From: Evernia prunastri
Taxonomy: Eukaryota; Ascomycota; Lecanoromycetes; Lecanorales; Parmeliaceae
Length of the DNA stretch: 64,000 nucleotides
Assembly (NCBI GenBank): GCA_003184365.1
Contig: NKYR01000094.1
Span: 100,422 to 164,421 of the forward strand
Reading direction: 5' to 3'
Shown here: piece after piece, positions 22,778 to 34,089 of the stretch
Layout of the letters: each line of letters opens with the position of its first letter
Numbering within the stretch: the first letter of the stretch is position 1
Notes under the pieces: model-generated
Databases searched by the model: none
What the model was told of the DNA's origin: nothing
The model's input: only the letters and a program-made list of their open reading frames with translations
Program-made: the position numbers and the translations under genes

Positions 22778-25025
22778 ATGACATTCTACCGGATCAGGGC
22801 ACTGAGGGTTCTAGGCTTCATAGCGTTACTACAGCAATGGTCATCAGCACAACTTACTGGCAAACTCACAAGTCCAGGTAACCCTTACATCGTGACGGTT
22901 TCAATAACGAATCCAAGTGAAAACACGGTATCGATACTCGCCTGGAATAATCTGTTCGACTATACTACGCAGCTGCCAGTACTTTTTGCTGTCAAAGATG
23001 ATCATGGAAACGATGTACAGCTGGCTTCCACGAATGCCATGCGCGCTGGCATCTCGAACAGCGACCTATATCCTTTGAAAGCCGGACAAAATTTTACTAG
23101 GGTCATAGATATGAGACAAATTATGCAGAATGTTCCCAGCGGACCTAGTGAACCACTTGGTGCGGGGCTTCAACCCAAAATTTATACAGTATATCTTCCA
23201 GTCTCTTTCAAAGGTATTACTGGCCCCGTTTCGGTTCCCCTTGGAGCTGCTGCGGACCTCACCGGCAATCCTCCAACGCTAGGCAACTTCGCTGCAGCCA
23301 ATCTCCAAGACGTCACTCTCCAAGCTAATCCACTACGGCTTTCGTCGATTTTCCCAATTATTGGAAACGTAGATTCAACATTCACAAGCTCGGCAGATGG
23401 TATTCACATGGACAGCGACTGCGTAGCTCAGAATCTTACGGACGACTCAAACGCTTTATTCGATGCCGGTGTCTATGCGGATTCTCTGGCTATGGCGGCC
23501 AACGATTCCTCCAGCCCCTTGTTCCCTCTATTCTTCTCGGGAACATCCCGGGAGGTGGTCGAGTCGATCGCCAAGGCAGCCGCAGATAGCATCCGCGGTA
23601 TGGGTCCTCATGTCGACCTCTACTGTACTGATTTGCAAAGTATGTGTGGGGATCCGAACATTCTGGGCTATTCTTTCACTCCATCTTTCCTTGGAAACGC
23701 TTATATTGTTCTTTGCCCTTCTGCGAGAGCATTAGGCAGAGCACCACAGCCATGCTACAACCCTGAAACAGGTTCTGAACGCAGCGCCTCGGCATCCCAC
23801 GTACTGTTTCACCTACTCATGACCCTAAACAACGTTGTCACTGCGGTCATGGCCACCTCAGTGTACGGTACACTAGCCTGCGAAGAAGTCTCTAATTCCA
23901 CGCTGATTGACCCGACAAAGAATCCGGACTCTTTTGCACAACTCGCTATTGCTCATTGGGGGTACGGGCTAGGTGGACCACCATACAATGGGGCATCTTG
24001 CCTTCCCGCTGGTGGAGTCTTACCGGATTTGCAGAAGCGAGAAGTTTCTGCTAAGCCCCGGGAAGCCCGGAGCCTACCGAAGCCACTGGCCCGCGCAGCA
24101 AAACGCGCACCACCAGAGACGCTGCAAGACTGCTCGGCAGCTGAATTTGATATGATACGGATCTCCGTAGCCAACGCTCAAGCGCTCGCGAGACTCGCAA
24201 GCAGTGATCTCAGCAGCGCTTCATCCTCAGACCGGTGGACTACGTAAGCAAGCATCATATCAAAGCCAGAAACATCTGTTGACCATGTTTAGATTCTTCA
24301 ATGGCAATAGCCATGTCAAAGCGCTAGTAAAGAATGCCTATGACGCTATTGCTAGATGGTATGATCCTTCAATCCAATCGATCAAAACCCGCCACTCCGA
24401 TACTGATAGAATAACATTTAGGAACACAACCGAACCTTATGCCGAAAATGTCTTCTTCCGCTGCGATCCTCTCCGCACAACAAAGTTGTGCAAAAGTACT
24501 GTTGACATTTTCATCCGCCAAATCGAGACAGCCCCGTTAGGATACGCAGCCGTGGTTGTAGCCTGCCCCGGGTTCTTCTACAAGCCCATCTCCCTCGAAT
24601 GCATCGATCCCAGCGCCTTATTTATGAGGGACCTCGCACCTTTGGCTCAAGATCAGGCCGGCTCGATGCTGCATGAACTGCTGCACATCAAAACCGTGGT
24701 GAACGCGCAGACGCAGGTCTTGGATGGCTCCCCCAGGTGCTACTCTTGGCCCTGCATGACGCAGAACGCGCACGATCGGGTGCTGCCGGGGTTCCGCGCC
24801 GCGAACCTGCCGGAGAACGTGGCGTCGAATTATGAGTATTACGCTTATTCGGCCAGGGCGGCGAGGGCGGGTTGCTCGTGGACGGAGTACGTGGGACATG
24901 CGTGGGGGGCTCTTGTTGCAGCCCATGTGACCTTGATCGCGGACTTGTTCGCAGGCGGGAAACGAGATGCGCCGCTCGTATCACTGGGAGATGGTGCAAA
25001 GACACTGAACAATAGCCTCGGGTGA
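22778..25025 (+). CDS. secreted tandem deuterolysin-like (M35-type) metallopeptidase
   Basis: Two exons, 22778-24243 and 24293-25025, split by a 49-nt intron (GTAAGC...TTGACC...TAG), join in frame to 732 aa. A signal peptide (MTFYRIRALRVLGFIALLQQ) leads into a beta-rich propeptide-like region (IVTVSITNPSENTVSILAWN) as in deuterolysins. Two peptidase-like modules follow. In the first (about residues 200-380) the helix that should carry HExxH reads SHVLFHLLM at about 340-348, so the zinc ligands are gone. The second (about 445-732) begins like mature deuterolysin (DCSAAEFDMIRISVANAQ) and keeps HELLH at about 615-619. The third zinc ligand is not certain. A basic linker rich in Arg/Lys (about 420-445) could be a processing site. 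Likely an extracellular zinc protease. The dead first module may be regulatory or substrate-binding (inference). Confidence 0.75.
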
Positions 25026-25084
25026 CTTCCATGGCTGTGGAGGAAGTTTCAGAGTTGCGGAAACCACGGTCGGATTAGCCTTCG

Positions 25085-25108
25085 CTCTCTCTCTCTCTCT
25101 CTCTCTCT
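25085..25108 (+). repeat. (CT)12 microsatellite
   Basis: Perfect dinucleotide run 60 bases after the peptidase stop codon. Confidence 0.95.
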
Positions 25109-26032
25109 GACTAAAAAGTGTTTTCGCCTCAGTGTCTCCCACCATTTCACCTCACCAGGGACTTCATTTCCCACGTACAATACAAAGATTCCCTTACGCA
25201 CGCTCTTCAATGCTTGATGCCCCAGCTTTACCTCCCCGTATATACGCTGAGCGAAATCTTGACTGAAAGAAGTAGATATCGTTTGACCCTCATATTTCTC
25301 CACGGGCGCGTTTCCGACCACTCGGGCGCTAAATTCATCTGCAAGAAATGACGCCTTGCTAGCGCTATGAGTGAGATAACACGATTCTGGAACGAATCAA
25401 ACTGTGAATCAAGGGGGAAAGTAGACACTGCGAGGATAGCAGTGGAATCGACATTTCTTTCTCCATGAAGCACGAGGCAATCTTCTGATTTGGGGTCGAA
25501 GACTCAAAAGCATCAACTTTGGAATTGACAGGGTGACTGAATTAACTAGAGCGATCTCAGTCCTTTCCATTAGGGCCTAATTTGATTGGGCCCCAGTGAG
25601 ATGGCACACCAGACCAAGCGCAGCCATCCAATCATTTGGATAGGAGTAAAGTCAGATATCTGCGTAGTCGCACATACATAGTATTGAACCTGCAGAATGA
25701 AGTCGAGTCGACTATGAGGCAATCGGCATCACGCGACCAAATTGATGAACTCATTCATATGAACCTCATGGTACCATATCGATGTTCCGGTCTTGTTTCC
25801 CCATTGGATACTAGCACCTGAAAAATTCCAGCCATTGATTCTCAACACTTTCCGATCGCCACATCAGACCTGACACACAGCTACCGCGGGACCAATTCCT
25901 TGGACCTACTCGTCAACACCCTAGTACAACACAGCTGACGTGGAGCGTTAAGAGCTGCTGACTCTGCCCGTATGACATCCTTCACTCAAGCATCTTCTTC
26001 CTCCCTCGAAGCCACCCCTCCAGCAAACGACA
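25109..26032. other. intergenic
   Basis: 3' flank of the peptidase gene and promoter of the next gene. The last 60 bases before 26033 are pyrimidine-rich, as in many fungal 5' leaders. No other feature seen. Confidence 0.5.
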
Positions 26033-26896
26033 ATGTCTGCATTCGAGAAGCTCCCACAAGAGATCCGTGACTTGATCTACGACTACTGCCTCATCCACCA
26101 CGAATCGATAATCCCCTTCCCCAACCTCGAAGAGAGAAACCTCATCAAGCTCAACGGTCGCGAGCCCGCAAAACTATGGCTTGGCACCATCGACCCGAAA
26201 CCTCCTTCAGCCCGTACCAACAAGGCGTACGCGGCGAACTGGCCCAGCGTTGCGCTGCTGGGCGTCAACAAAGCCGTCCAACATGACGCAGCCAAGATCC
26301 TCTTCGGCAAGAACACCTGGCACCTTTCCTTCGTCGGCCCCTTCGCCAACGGAGAGGAGTCGCAGTTCTGGCGCCGCTACGCCAAGTTCTTCCGCCACGT
26401 CTCCACCCGCTTCAGCATGAACGATGTCCTCCCGCGCGATCTGGTCGGTCTCACGAGGTCTCTGCACTCGGCATCTGGTGGCCATGCGGGGCTAAGTCTG
26501 AGAAATAGACTCCACGATGGCCGCGTGGACTTGCTGGCCGACACGTTCGCGTGGTAACAGAGAGTCTTGCTCCAGATGGACCTCGCCTCCCTTGTTTTCG
26601 ATGTTGAAAATCTCTTCTGTCCGAACGGATGCTGTCGTTGGAGCGTACTCGATATGTTGCGGGAGTACATGGGCAGAGGTGAGCCTTGGTACGCCGTGAA
26701 GCCGGAAGGGAATACTACGAGGAGCTTTTTCAAAGGGGTGAACCCGCGTTTTGAATACTTTCAGAATGTGGGGACTGAGCGACAGAAGATCTTTGAGGTG
26801 GTCGGGCTGAGGGATGATGAGGAGAGGTACATCTTCGAGAAGAGGTGGGGTTGGGTCGTGACGGAGGAAAATGTTGTCCGGAAGCAGGGAACATAG
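26033..26896 (+). pseudogene. 'LPQEIR' F-box-like protein interrupted by one in-frame stop
   Basis: Frame 26033-26557 begins MSAFEKLPQEIRDLIYDYCL and has the second family block VALLGVNKAVQHDAAKILFG (about residues 72-91). It then reads FRHVSTRFSMNDVLPRDLV, typical of this fungal family. A TAA at 26555-26557 ends it, but the same frame stays open for another 112 codons to 26896 and reads as a normal continuation (LLQMDLASLVFDVENLFCP). No intron with acceptable ends removes the stop without losing conserved-looking sequence. Either a single nonsense mutation, a sequencing error, or a true 174-aa short form. Without the stop the product would be 287 aa. Function unknown. Confidence 0.6.
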
Positions 26897-27716
26897 ATCC
26901 GTGCAGAGAAGGTGGGAAGGATGAGTTGTTACTGCCTAGTTGACATGCGCTGAGATTAATGCAAGATAGCAAAAAGATCGGCCATTGTGTCTTATAGTCG
27001 TGGCCAAGACTTATCTGTAATTTCTTTTTTTGTATTCATATGATCCCGATGACTGACGCCTTTTCACACAAGAATGCGCTTGGGTCGGGCCTCGACTATT
27101 GGAAGGACGGTACACTGTACATCAGTATGTAGCAGAACATTGAAATTGACACTGATCAATACCGCCTTCTTCTTGTGACATTTGTGTTGGAACATCATTA
27201 TTCTCATTTACGGTCTCCTACGCATGTATTGAAGGTACCCATGACTCCGTAGGCCACACATTTAGCAATGCCTTCCGGCGGCATCAGGTGCGGCAGTGTG
27301 ATTATCTCGAAGAGGCGTCGCCGCAAAAGTGGTAAACAGCGCGACGGGGGTACCCGAGACCTTGGAAACGGCACAGAAGGGCTTGATGGGGTCGCTGAGA
27401 AATATGCTCAGTAGATTTGGTACAGGTGATAGCCGTAGGCGGGCGCGTGGAAGAAGCGACCGGAAAATGAGGAAGGAGGGAGTTATGCAGCGAACACAAA
27501 CTACCAGGGTCGTAAGACTGCAGCTGTGTGAGGAATCCTTGAGGTTCTTGAAGATTTGACATTCAGGGTGGATAGGACGAGCCCGGGTTGTTCGAATCTA
27601 GACCGCACAGAAAGGAGTTGCGAAAATATTCTATCCACATGCTCCGCCGTACTCCCGATGACGGTACTTCCACAAGCGGTGCGAAGATTTCTGGCAAGGC
27701 AAGGGCTCCATCCATC
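26897..27716. other. intergenic
   Basis: 3' flanks of two convergent genes. Small open frames on both strands between 27302 and 27819 overlap each other and show no motif. Confidence 0.5.
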
Positions 27717-30144
27717 CTACCAAACAATGTCTACCTGCGACGGGCAGGCGAAAACAGTGCCAGACACAGTAGCTGTTGGCTTGCTTCCATCGTTGCATGA
27801 GCATGTGTGGATTTCATAAGGGTTTTTGCCTCCTTGGAGTATTTCGATGCTGTGGGTGCCAATGAGTTAGTAGTCCATCAGTATTGGACGAAATACAAAA
27901 AGAATCTATAGAGAATCACTATAGGGAAGGTAGTGAATGCACTTACAACTGCGTGCATGCGAGGAGGACATTTGGAGAAGCCATATGAGAGAATAGAGTT
28001 GAGGTTTCTATCGCAGGACTGGGAGATGGTGGCTGGGCGGCAGTAGCTACTGCTGAGGAGGATGTGAGCTGTGTCGCTAATGCAGATAGTCCTACTATTG
28101 CACTTTCTAAAACTCCTACGTTGACCTTTGTACTCACTGTGGCCGTCGTTGTCCATGAGCTTGATAATGTTGATAAGGAGATGGTTTGCCTCATAGTATC
28201 AGTACTTATTGTGGTGCTCGGGGCGGACATGGATTTCGTACTGGCTGATAACGAGGACACTTCGGTGAAATTTGCAAATTTTGGTAAGGCAAGGTCGAAG
28301 AAAGAAGTGGCCTGAGCTGCATAAGCCTGTTCTTGGGTCCCTGTAGGTGCCCAAAGTATGCCATCTGGGACAATAACCATATTAATGAGAGACAACGCGT
28401 CTAGCGTCGCGGCATTGGCGTCTGCGATCGAGAGATTGAAATCAACGAAGGCACCATCAGATAAGTTGGCGATGCCGTAGGTAAGCATGGATGATGACGC
28501 CGTTGAAGACGACGAGCTTGTCACACGTGAGACAGCGGAAACGCCTGAGAAACTGGTGGATACTGTGGGCAATGTGGTCTTTTGAGCGCTTTGGCTTCTT
28601 GCCTGGGATGGTTGTTCAGCGGTTTGGCTTTCGCCGCTACGAGTCTCTTGATCGGGTTCCCCTCCACTTTGCTCCGTCGGCGGAGGATCAGCAGATGGAG
28701 GAGTTGGCGGCTCATAAGGTGGTGGTGCATCACCTTCCGGGTCTCCGCCTCCACCTCCGTTACTTACGACCATGCCACTACAAAAGGGCTCGATGCAAGG
28801 AGGGTTGATTACAATGCCTGGTCTCACGCCTCCGCCGATTTCGGGCTTTGGAATACCGGGGGGGAACCAGTAGCGTCCCCCTGACGCAACCCAAACACCC
28901 CCTGAATAGGTAACATGACTACCATTGGCTAAGGTCTCTGGAACAGTAGTCTGCACCAAAATTGGAGTGCCTGTTCGGTTGGCTAGATCTGCAAATGTTT
29001 GCATTGAATATACCAAGACCGCCCCATTACTCGCTGAGACAGTGGTGGTGGATAAATTAGCTCGAAATGCATCAATGATGGTGTTATTCGGTGATATAAT
29101 CAGGGTTCCCGAAATCGGAGTGGTGTTTTTACTCCCATCGCCTCCTACTGAAGATACTAGAAGCGGTCCAGTTGTCAGAGTTTGCAATCCGGTTGTTGGA
29201 GTTGAGCGGGCGAAAAAGCTGACTGGACTTGACAAGGCTCCTTGTTGGAGAAGTTGAGATGATGGCTTGGTCTTGAGGCCCGAGCTATTGTTCTGTTGTG
29301 TTTGAGATGCAAAGCTCGCCACGAGTCTTGAAAGATTGCCTGGACTTGCTGTTGTGGATGCCCCAGTCAATGTCAACATAAGAGAACCCGAAGACTTAAA
29401 AGCTGCGCCAACCGGAACTTGGGTCTCGCGACTGCTGATGCTGTGCTCAGAATCATTCTTTCTGGAGATTGCAGCAGCCTCAGCACCGAGTGAAATTTTG
29501 GCATTTGACACCACATCCTCAATAGCTAGGATCAGCCGGCTTGGGTCTTCTGAAAGAACAGTCGAGGAAGCCGTTGAATCTGGTTTTGTTGCCAAAGCAT
29601 CGCTAGTGTGTGTTTCGGGGAGCTGATTGGTAACAGACTGGGAAACTACGGTCATTGAAAGAAAAGGCAGAGCTTGATGGTAAATCTTGTTAGAAACACT
29701 CCAGTTGGCGCTTCCGATCTGGATCCAACCCCCCCAGAACGACCGTTGTAAAATGCAGATACTAATTATACTCTGAAATTGTTGAGAGCAGTTCTGTGTT
29801 TGCACGGGGTCTGAGTTAGGATCACTGCTCCTACTATGAGCAATATCGAAAGAATACCCGCCTGTAGGGTAATGAAACGTATTGTTGATTGGATGCTGGG
29901 CTGTTGCATTGTTGCATGCGTACGTCACAGCGCTTGCATTTGTCAGCGCCCAAATTATCTGTGACCCAGGAGGATCATTCGAGGCTCTTGGTTGAAAACA
30001 CGTCGGTGAGGCCAGTTGCAAGTCTGTGAGCGCCGTGGAAGTGCCCACCTCGAGTGATGTAGACGTGGACGTACTAAGATAAGGTGAAGCTTCCACAAAA
30101 GCGAAAAACCAAAAGAGGAAGTAAGCCATAAAACACACAATCAT
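27717..30144 (-). CDS. large Ser/Thr-rich secreted protein
   Basis: The main frame is 30144-27947. A 97-nt intron (27946-27850) with ideal signals (GTAAGT, ACTAAC, CACAG) joins a 133-nt last exon, giving 776 aa. The N-terminus is a signal peptide (MIVCFMAYFLFWFFAFVEA). The protein is about one quarter Ser/Thr with many N-glycosylation sites (NAT, NNT, NWS, NGS), as expected of a wall-associated or adhesin-like protein. A conserved-looking core (RYWFPPGIPKPEIGGGVRPG) precedes a proline-rich segment (APPPYEPPTPPSADPPP). The last exon adds a compact cysteine end (HTCSCNDGSKPTATVSGTVF, then ACPSQ). No hydrophobic GPI tail is seen. It is divergent with the deuterolysin-like gene at 30920, so they may share control. 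Function not known. A further intron after CPSQ cannot be ruled out. Confidence 0.72.
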
Positions 30145-30919
30145 TGTAAGCCGGGCATCAAAGAGGCGCCAATAACAATTAGACTGAACAGAGTGTATAG
30201 GAAGAGTAGAGGAATGAAGAATATGGCGAAGATTTCAAGTAGGTACTCACGTGTTTCCATCCATTATTGTCACAGGTAGACAGACCTCATGAAGCTTCTT
30301 CATCAGAATTCCGGCACATTGTAGGCTAGGCCTTAAGTTACAATACTACTGGTATCTTTCAGATTACCCTAGTGAAGCTTTGGTGACGTTTCTGATCACG
30401 TTATCGCGTTAGCCAATATCTGCTTGAGCAACAAACCGAGCAGTTGGAATTTCGACCTCACGAGCGTTCACTTTGATAGCAGTAGTGTACTGATGTTATG
30501 ATCTCTAATCTACAGTACATGTAAGTATTGGTTCACCGGGTAATATTACCCAAATTGCCTGTCTAAGTTGCAAACACTATTTTTTTAGACCACATATCAT
30601 AAATCTGCCTTATTTCAAGCGCGTTTCAACTTAATGATTCCTGATTTGCGCTGTTTATACAACGGAACTCATATCAATGCAGAAAGAACTCGCAATCTAA
30701 TAATAGGCTCGAATTATTCTTGGAAGTAATCCTGGAAGATAAAAGCCTTGCGATTTGAATTTAGCTATTGGGCCCGCTCGACTAACGAACGCTTTCGGAT
30801 GCCTTGAATCCCTTGATAATCAAACGGTGCTTTGTTCGGTCTCACCCTCGCAAAGATTCTGAGATGTATCCTTTATTTCGAGCGTAAAAGCTGCGTTAGC
30901 AGATGTGCTCCTGTTCTCT
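30145..30919. promoter_or_regulatory. shared divergent intergenic region
   Basis: 775 bases between the ATGs of two divergently transcribed genes for secreted proteins, AT-rich towards the middle. It must hold both promoters. No specific site was identified. Confidence 0.45.
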
Positions 30920-32403
30920 ATGTCTCCCTTTGCTTGTCTTCGAGTACTCTGGATCTGGGCACTACTTAGTTTTCTGGGCCCGGCGAAATCTCAGCTCATG
31001 TTCGATCCAACATGTCATAATGTCCTTATAAATGAGGGTACTGATACCCAAATGTCAATCGATGGAAGCGCTCCCCTTGAAAATGCCTTCGACATCATAC
31101 GCAACATAACGATCTACGCCAACAATATGCTGATTAAGGCGATATGGGACCCGAACTTTGCCCTGGGCAATAGGCAGCGGGTCTTGGACCTGTTAGTAAA
31201 CTTTGGTCTTCCTCAAGAGCATCCGAATTTCCACGACATGGTCAATGCGCTGCTCGGTCTGCTTCTTGGCACTCGTAATTCCTTCGAATGGCTAATGACC
31301 GTGATCAGCTCAATACTCTCACTACGCAGTTCAATCGAAAGTTGGGGGTGACCCCAATTACTTCAGCAAAACCATAATGTGCGATTCGAAAGTGGACCAT
31401 TTCACCAAATATACTGTCTACCCCCAAAATTACTGGAACTCAACGCTGCGTGGAAGGCCAGTGACGCTGCCGGATGGGTCGCCTTCTTGGGTGTACAAAG
31501 GTTGGCAAGAGCTCCTCTTTATAATGATATCGCTTCCTTGGGGCTCAACTCGCAGTGTGGACCACACTTTGCTGACGACAGCTTGGGACCATAGTTCTTA
31601 TTCTAACACCTCCTCAATTTACCACCGTGGGCTTTAGAATATGCGCCGATGGCATACTTGGAATGACCAGCTGGGATGTTAGCAGAGGAAATTGGATGAT
31701 CATTTGCCCTAGAGCCTTTACTATAGGGCCCTCTGTGTTCCCACAAACTCCCGAAGACCGTGCTATCGCTTTTTACAACCTGCAATTCCCACGTAATCAT
31801 AGTGATCATTACGTCAAGTCCCTAGTGGGTACGTTACAGCACGAGATGCACCATGCATTATTCCCTGGAAGTGAGTTGGCCGAAGTCATACGTCGAGTTC
31901 CCTTGCTACTTGCCATGCAGGTGAGTTGACTTAAACCGTTAACACTACAGGTACGGACATTCGTCTGCGAAGACCGCTACCGGGCTATAGTCCATCGCTC
32001 CCGCAAAGTGCTTTACGCTACGTTGCGTACGGGTTTTTGGGCGTCCAACAAAATGCAAATGAGATTGTTGAGTTCAACGAGCCTTGGTCCAACAGCGTCC
32101 TCAATGCCGACACACCTACCTACATTGCGATCGGTAGGCTAAAATTCATGGTGCATAGCTGAATCTACGCCTGCTGATGAGTTTGATTTTTTAGATCTTT
32201 GGTTATCCGGGGCCGAATGGTCCTCTGGCTTCGCTATGCCCTGGTGGTTGGTGGGCTGGAGACGCACTGGCCTCACCAATACGATAACCTTGAATAGACG
32301 AAACGAGATGAATTCGACAATTAGCGATCTAGAAGAGATCAATCCTGCATTGCACAGTCGGTTTCTGGGCTCTCATGCCGGGAAGGAGTGGTCCAGTGTC
32401 TAA
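30920..32403 (+). CDS. secreted deuterolysin-like (M35-type) metallopeptidase, five exons
   Basis: Exons 30920-31274, 31330-31492, 31638-31870, 31951-32133 and 32195-32403 join in frame to 380 aa. All four introns have GT-AG ends (55, 145, 80 and 61 nt). An upstream GTG-started extension was rejected in favour of the ATG that opens a signal peptide (MSPFACLRVLWIWALLSFLG). The zinc site is QHEMHHALF, HExxH at about residues 240-244. A Cys-containing block precedes it (TIMCDSKVDHF, then ICADGILGM and WMIICPRAF), and a downstream DTPTYIAIDLWLSGAEW block matches the layout of the tandem peptidase at 22778-25025. The two genes look like distant paralogues. Read without splicing, this gene falls into five short frames. 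The 145-nt second intron is the least certain join. Confidence 0.7.
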
Positions 32404-33299
32404 GCCGGAGAGATTGTGAAAGTGGCCTATGGGAGATACGTGTATTTGCGTCTACACAATGGTTAACATTGAACTCATAATTCTCGAGTACTGCAGTCTG
32501 GAAGCTTCTACTTTTACCAAATCGCGGACGATTGGAAAGAGAAATGCAGCCTTTAAGTCGCGCTAGGACCACTTAGTCACTAAGATGAGTTACCTTTCGG
32601 GGTGTCTATGCAAGACAGAAATGAGAAAGCATCTCCTGTGCGCTTATTGAGATCATTGTTGCCGTCAACGAGAAGACAGAAACACTAAAATTTTCTCCCA
32701 TAATTTGACACAGATACGTTGACGGTCAAGATTAGGGACAATTCGTCCTTCGAATCAATAGTTTACATTTGACAAAAAGGTAGGAAACCGGGATTTTAAC
32801 TAAATGTATGAAGAATCAGCAGGAAAATTTGATGAACGACGGAAAGGATCAACCTCGTGTACAAAATCTCTGCGGATGATAGTCTCTCATATACCTTTAG
32901 CGTTCTTCGCAGACAAGGTGGCTAAGCGGTGCTGCACAAATCGGGTTTCCAAGCAGCTGGAAATGTGTCGCGACTGAATGCATCAGTCTCGGATGACATG
33001 GTCTTAGTGCATGCATAGCCTTGCGAGGTTTACTAAACCACGGAACACGCATGTGCGTGCATGCCTGAATAGAGCCTGTAAGAATTCTGCGCAGCCAATC
33101 TCCTTGTGTAATATTCAACTATGATGGAGATACCGCCAAAGTGAGCTTCCTCCGCTTAGCTTGGCAGCAACACATCAATGGCCGAAGACGATGCTGGAAT
33201 AAAGCGCTTCAGGTTATGCAACTCGGCGCAGGAATAGGCATGATCTACAAGTGTCCCCTGCGGGTTCTGCAGGCGCGGGTTGTTTCCGCCGTCTTAGAG
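32404..33299. other. intergenic
   Basis: No coding pattern. Two short minus-strand frames (32572-32339, 33118-32897) have no motif. Confidence 0.5.
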
Positions 33300-33557
33300 T
33301 ACTCGATATCACCTATCAATGCAACACACCTATCAATGCAATACCCTAACCCTAAATATATTCGTCTTAATACCGATTTCTTTCAAACTAAAGCGCTGTA
33401 ATGCTGAAACACTATAGTACTCATAAAACATCAATCAAGAGTCTGAAATATAGTATCGTTGTCGCTATAGCCTGTTCCAAATGGTGGGCGGGTTTTTTTG
33501 GTGGGGTTTCGGATATATTTAGGGTTAGGGTATTGCATTGATAGGTGATATCGAGTA
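33300..33557 (+). mobile_element. Tc1/mariner-like MITE, copy 1
   Basis: 254-bp element (33302-33555) flanked by TA on both sides. Terminal inverted repeats start CTCGATATCACCTATCAATG. The left end carries two copies of a 17-nt unit (CACCTATCAATGCAACA, then the same with TA at its end). The right end has one copy. Both then continue ATACCCTAACCCTAAATATA. No open frame, so non-autonomous. The TA flanks and length fit Tc1/mariner-type MITEs. Same family as 52445-52762, in opposite orientation. The TTAGGG-like pairs belong to the repeat and do not mark a telomere. Confidence 0.85.
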
Positions 33558-34089
33558 AGGTAGGTAGGCTAGTAACTCCTTTGGCCTACAACAAGAGTGA
33601 CGCCCTAGAAGGGAAAAAAATGATCACGTCGATGCTTTCACAACAAAGTAGCAAGTTGATCGCTTTTCTACACTTTGACATCAACGAAAATTGAAGAATG
33701 CCATGTCCTGATATCATCCGGTCCCGACGTTTCATTGATAGAGTCTGCCTGGCTCTGACTCAGCCCCAGCCTTCGCGAAGCTCGCTTGGCCCAATGGCTA
33801 TGACAAGCTTTTGTAGCGATAGGCGGCAGCATTTCTCATAAAATGACAATCGTAGAGATTGTATCAAAACACTACCATTGATTGCCTTCAGACATCTACC
33901 AATAAAGGTCTGTCATCTCTTCTTCAGCGAAGCTTAGACAAATATCGACAAAAATTATGAGGAATGCAATCTCTTCGGCACTGAGGACCAACTCTCTGAG
34001 AGTTATTATCGCGAGAGAGGCGGAAGAACTCGAACAGTGGCTGGAAGATTCAACAAAAGGTTACTGATCACCCTTTGGAAGGCCTATCT
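33558..34089. other. intergenic between MITE and TLDc-like gene
   Basis: No clear feature. The frame around 33965-34060 (EDQLSESYYRERGGR) might be a 5' exon of the next gene, but no splice chain was convincing. Confidence 0.35.

Noticed and set aside
28491..29626. Several plus-strand frames of about 100 codons
   Set aside because: Antisense to the Ser/Thr-rich secreted protein, with no motifs.
33340..33356. CCCTAACCCTAA and TTAGGGTTAGGG near 33345 and 33525, like telomere repeat
   Set aside because: Only two units each, placed symmetrically inside the inverted arms of the MITE. They are part of the element and are no sign of a chromosome end.
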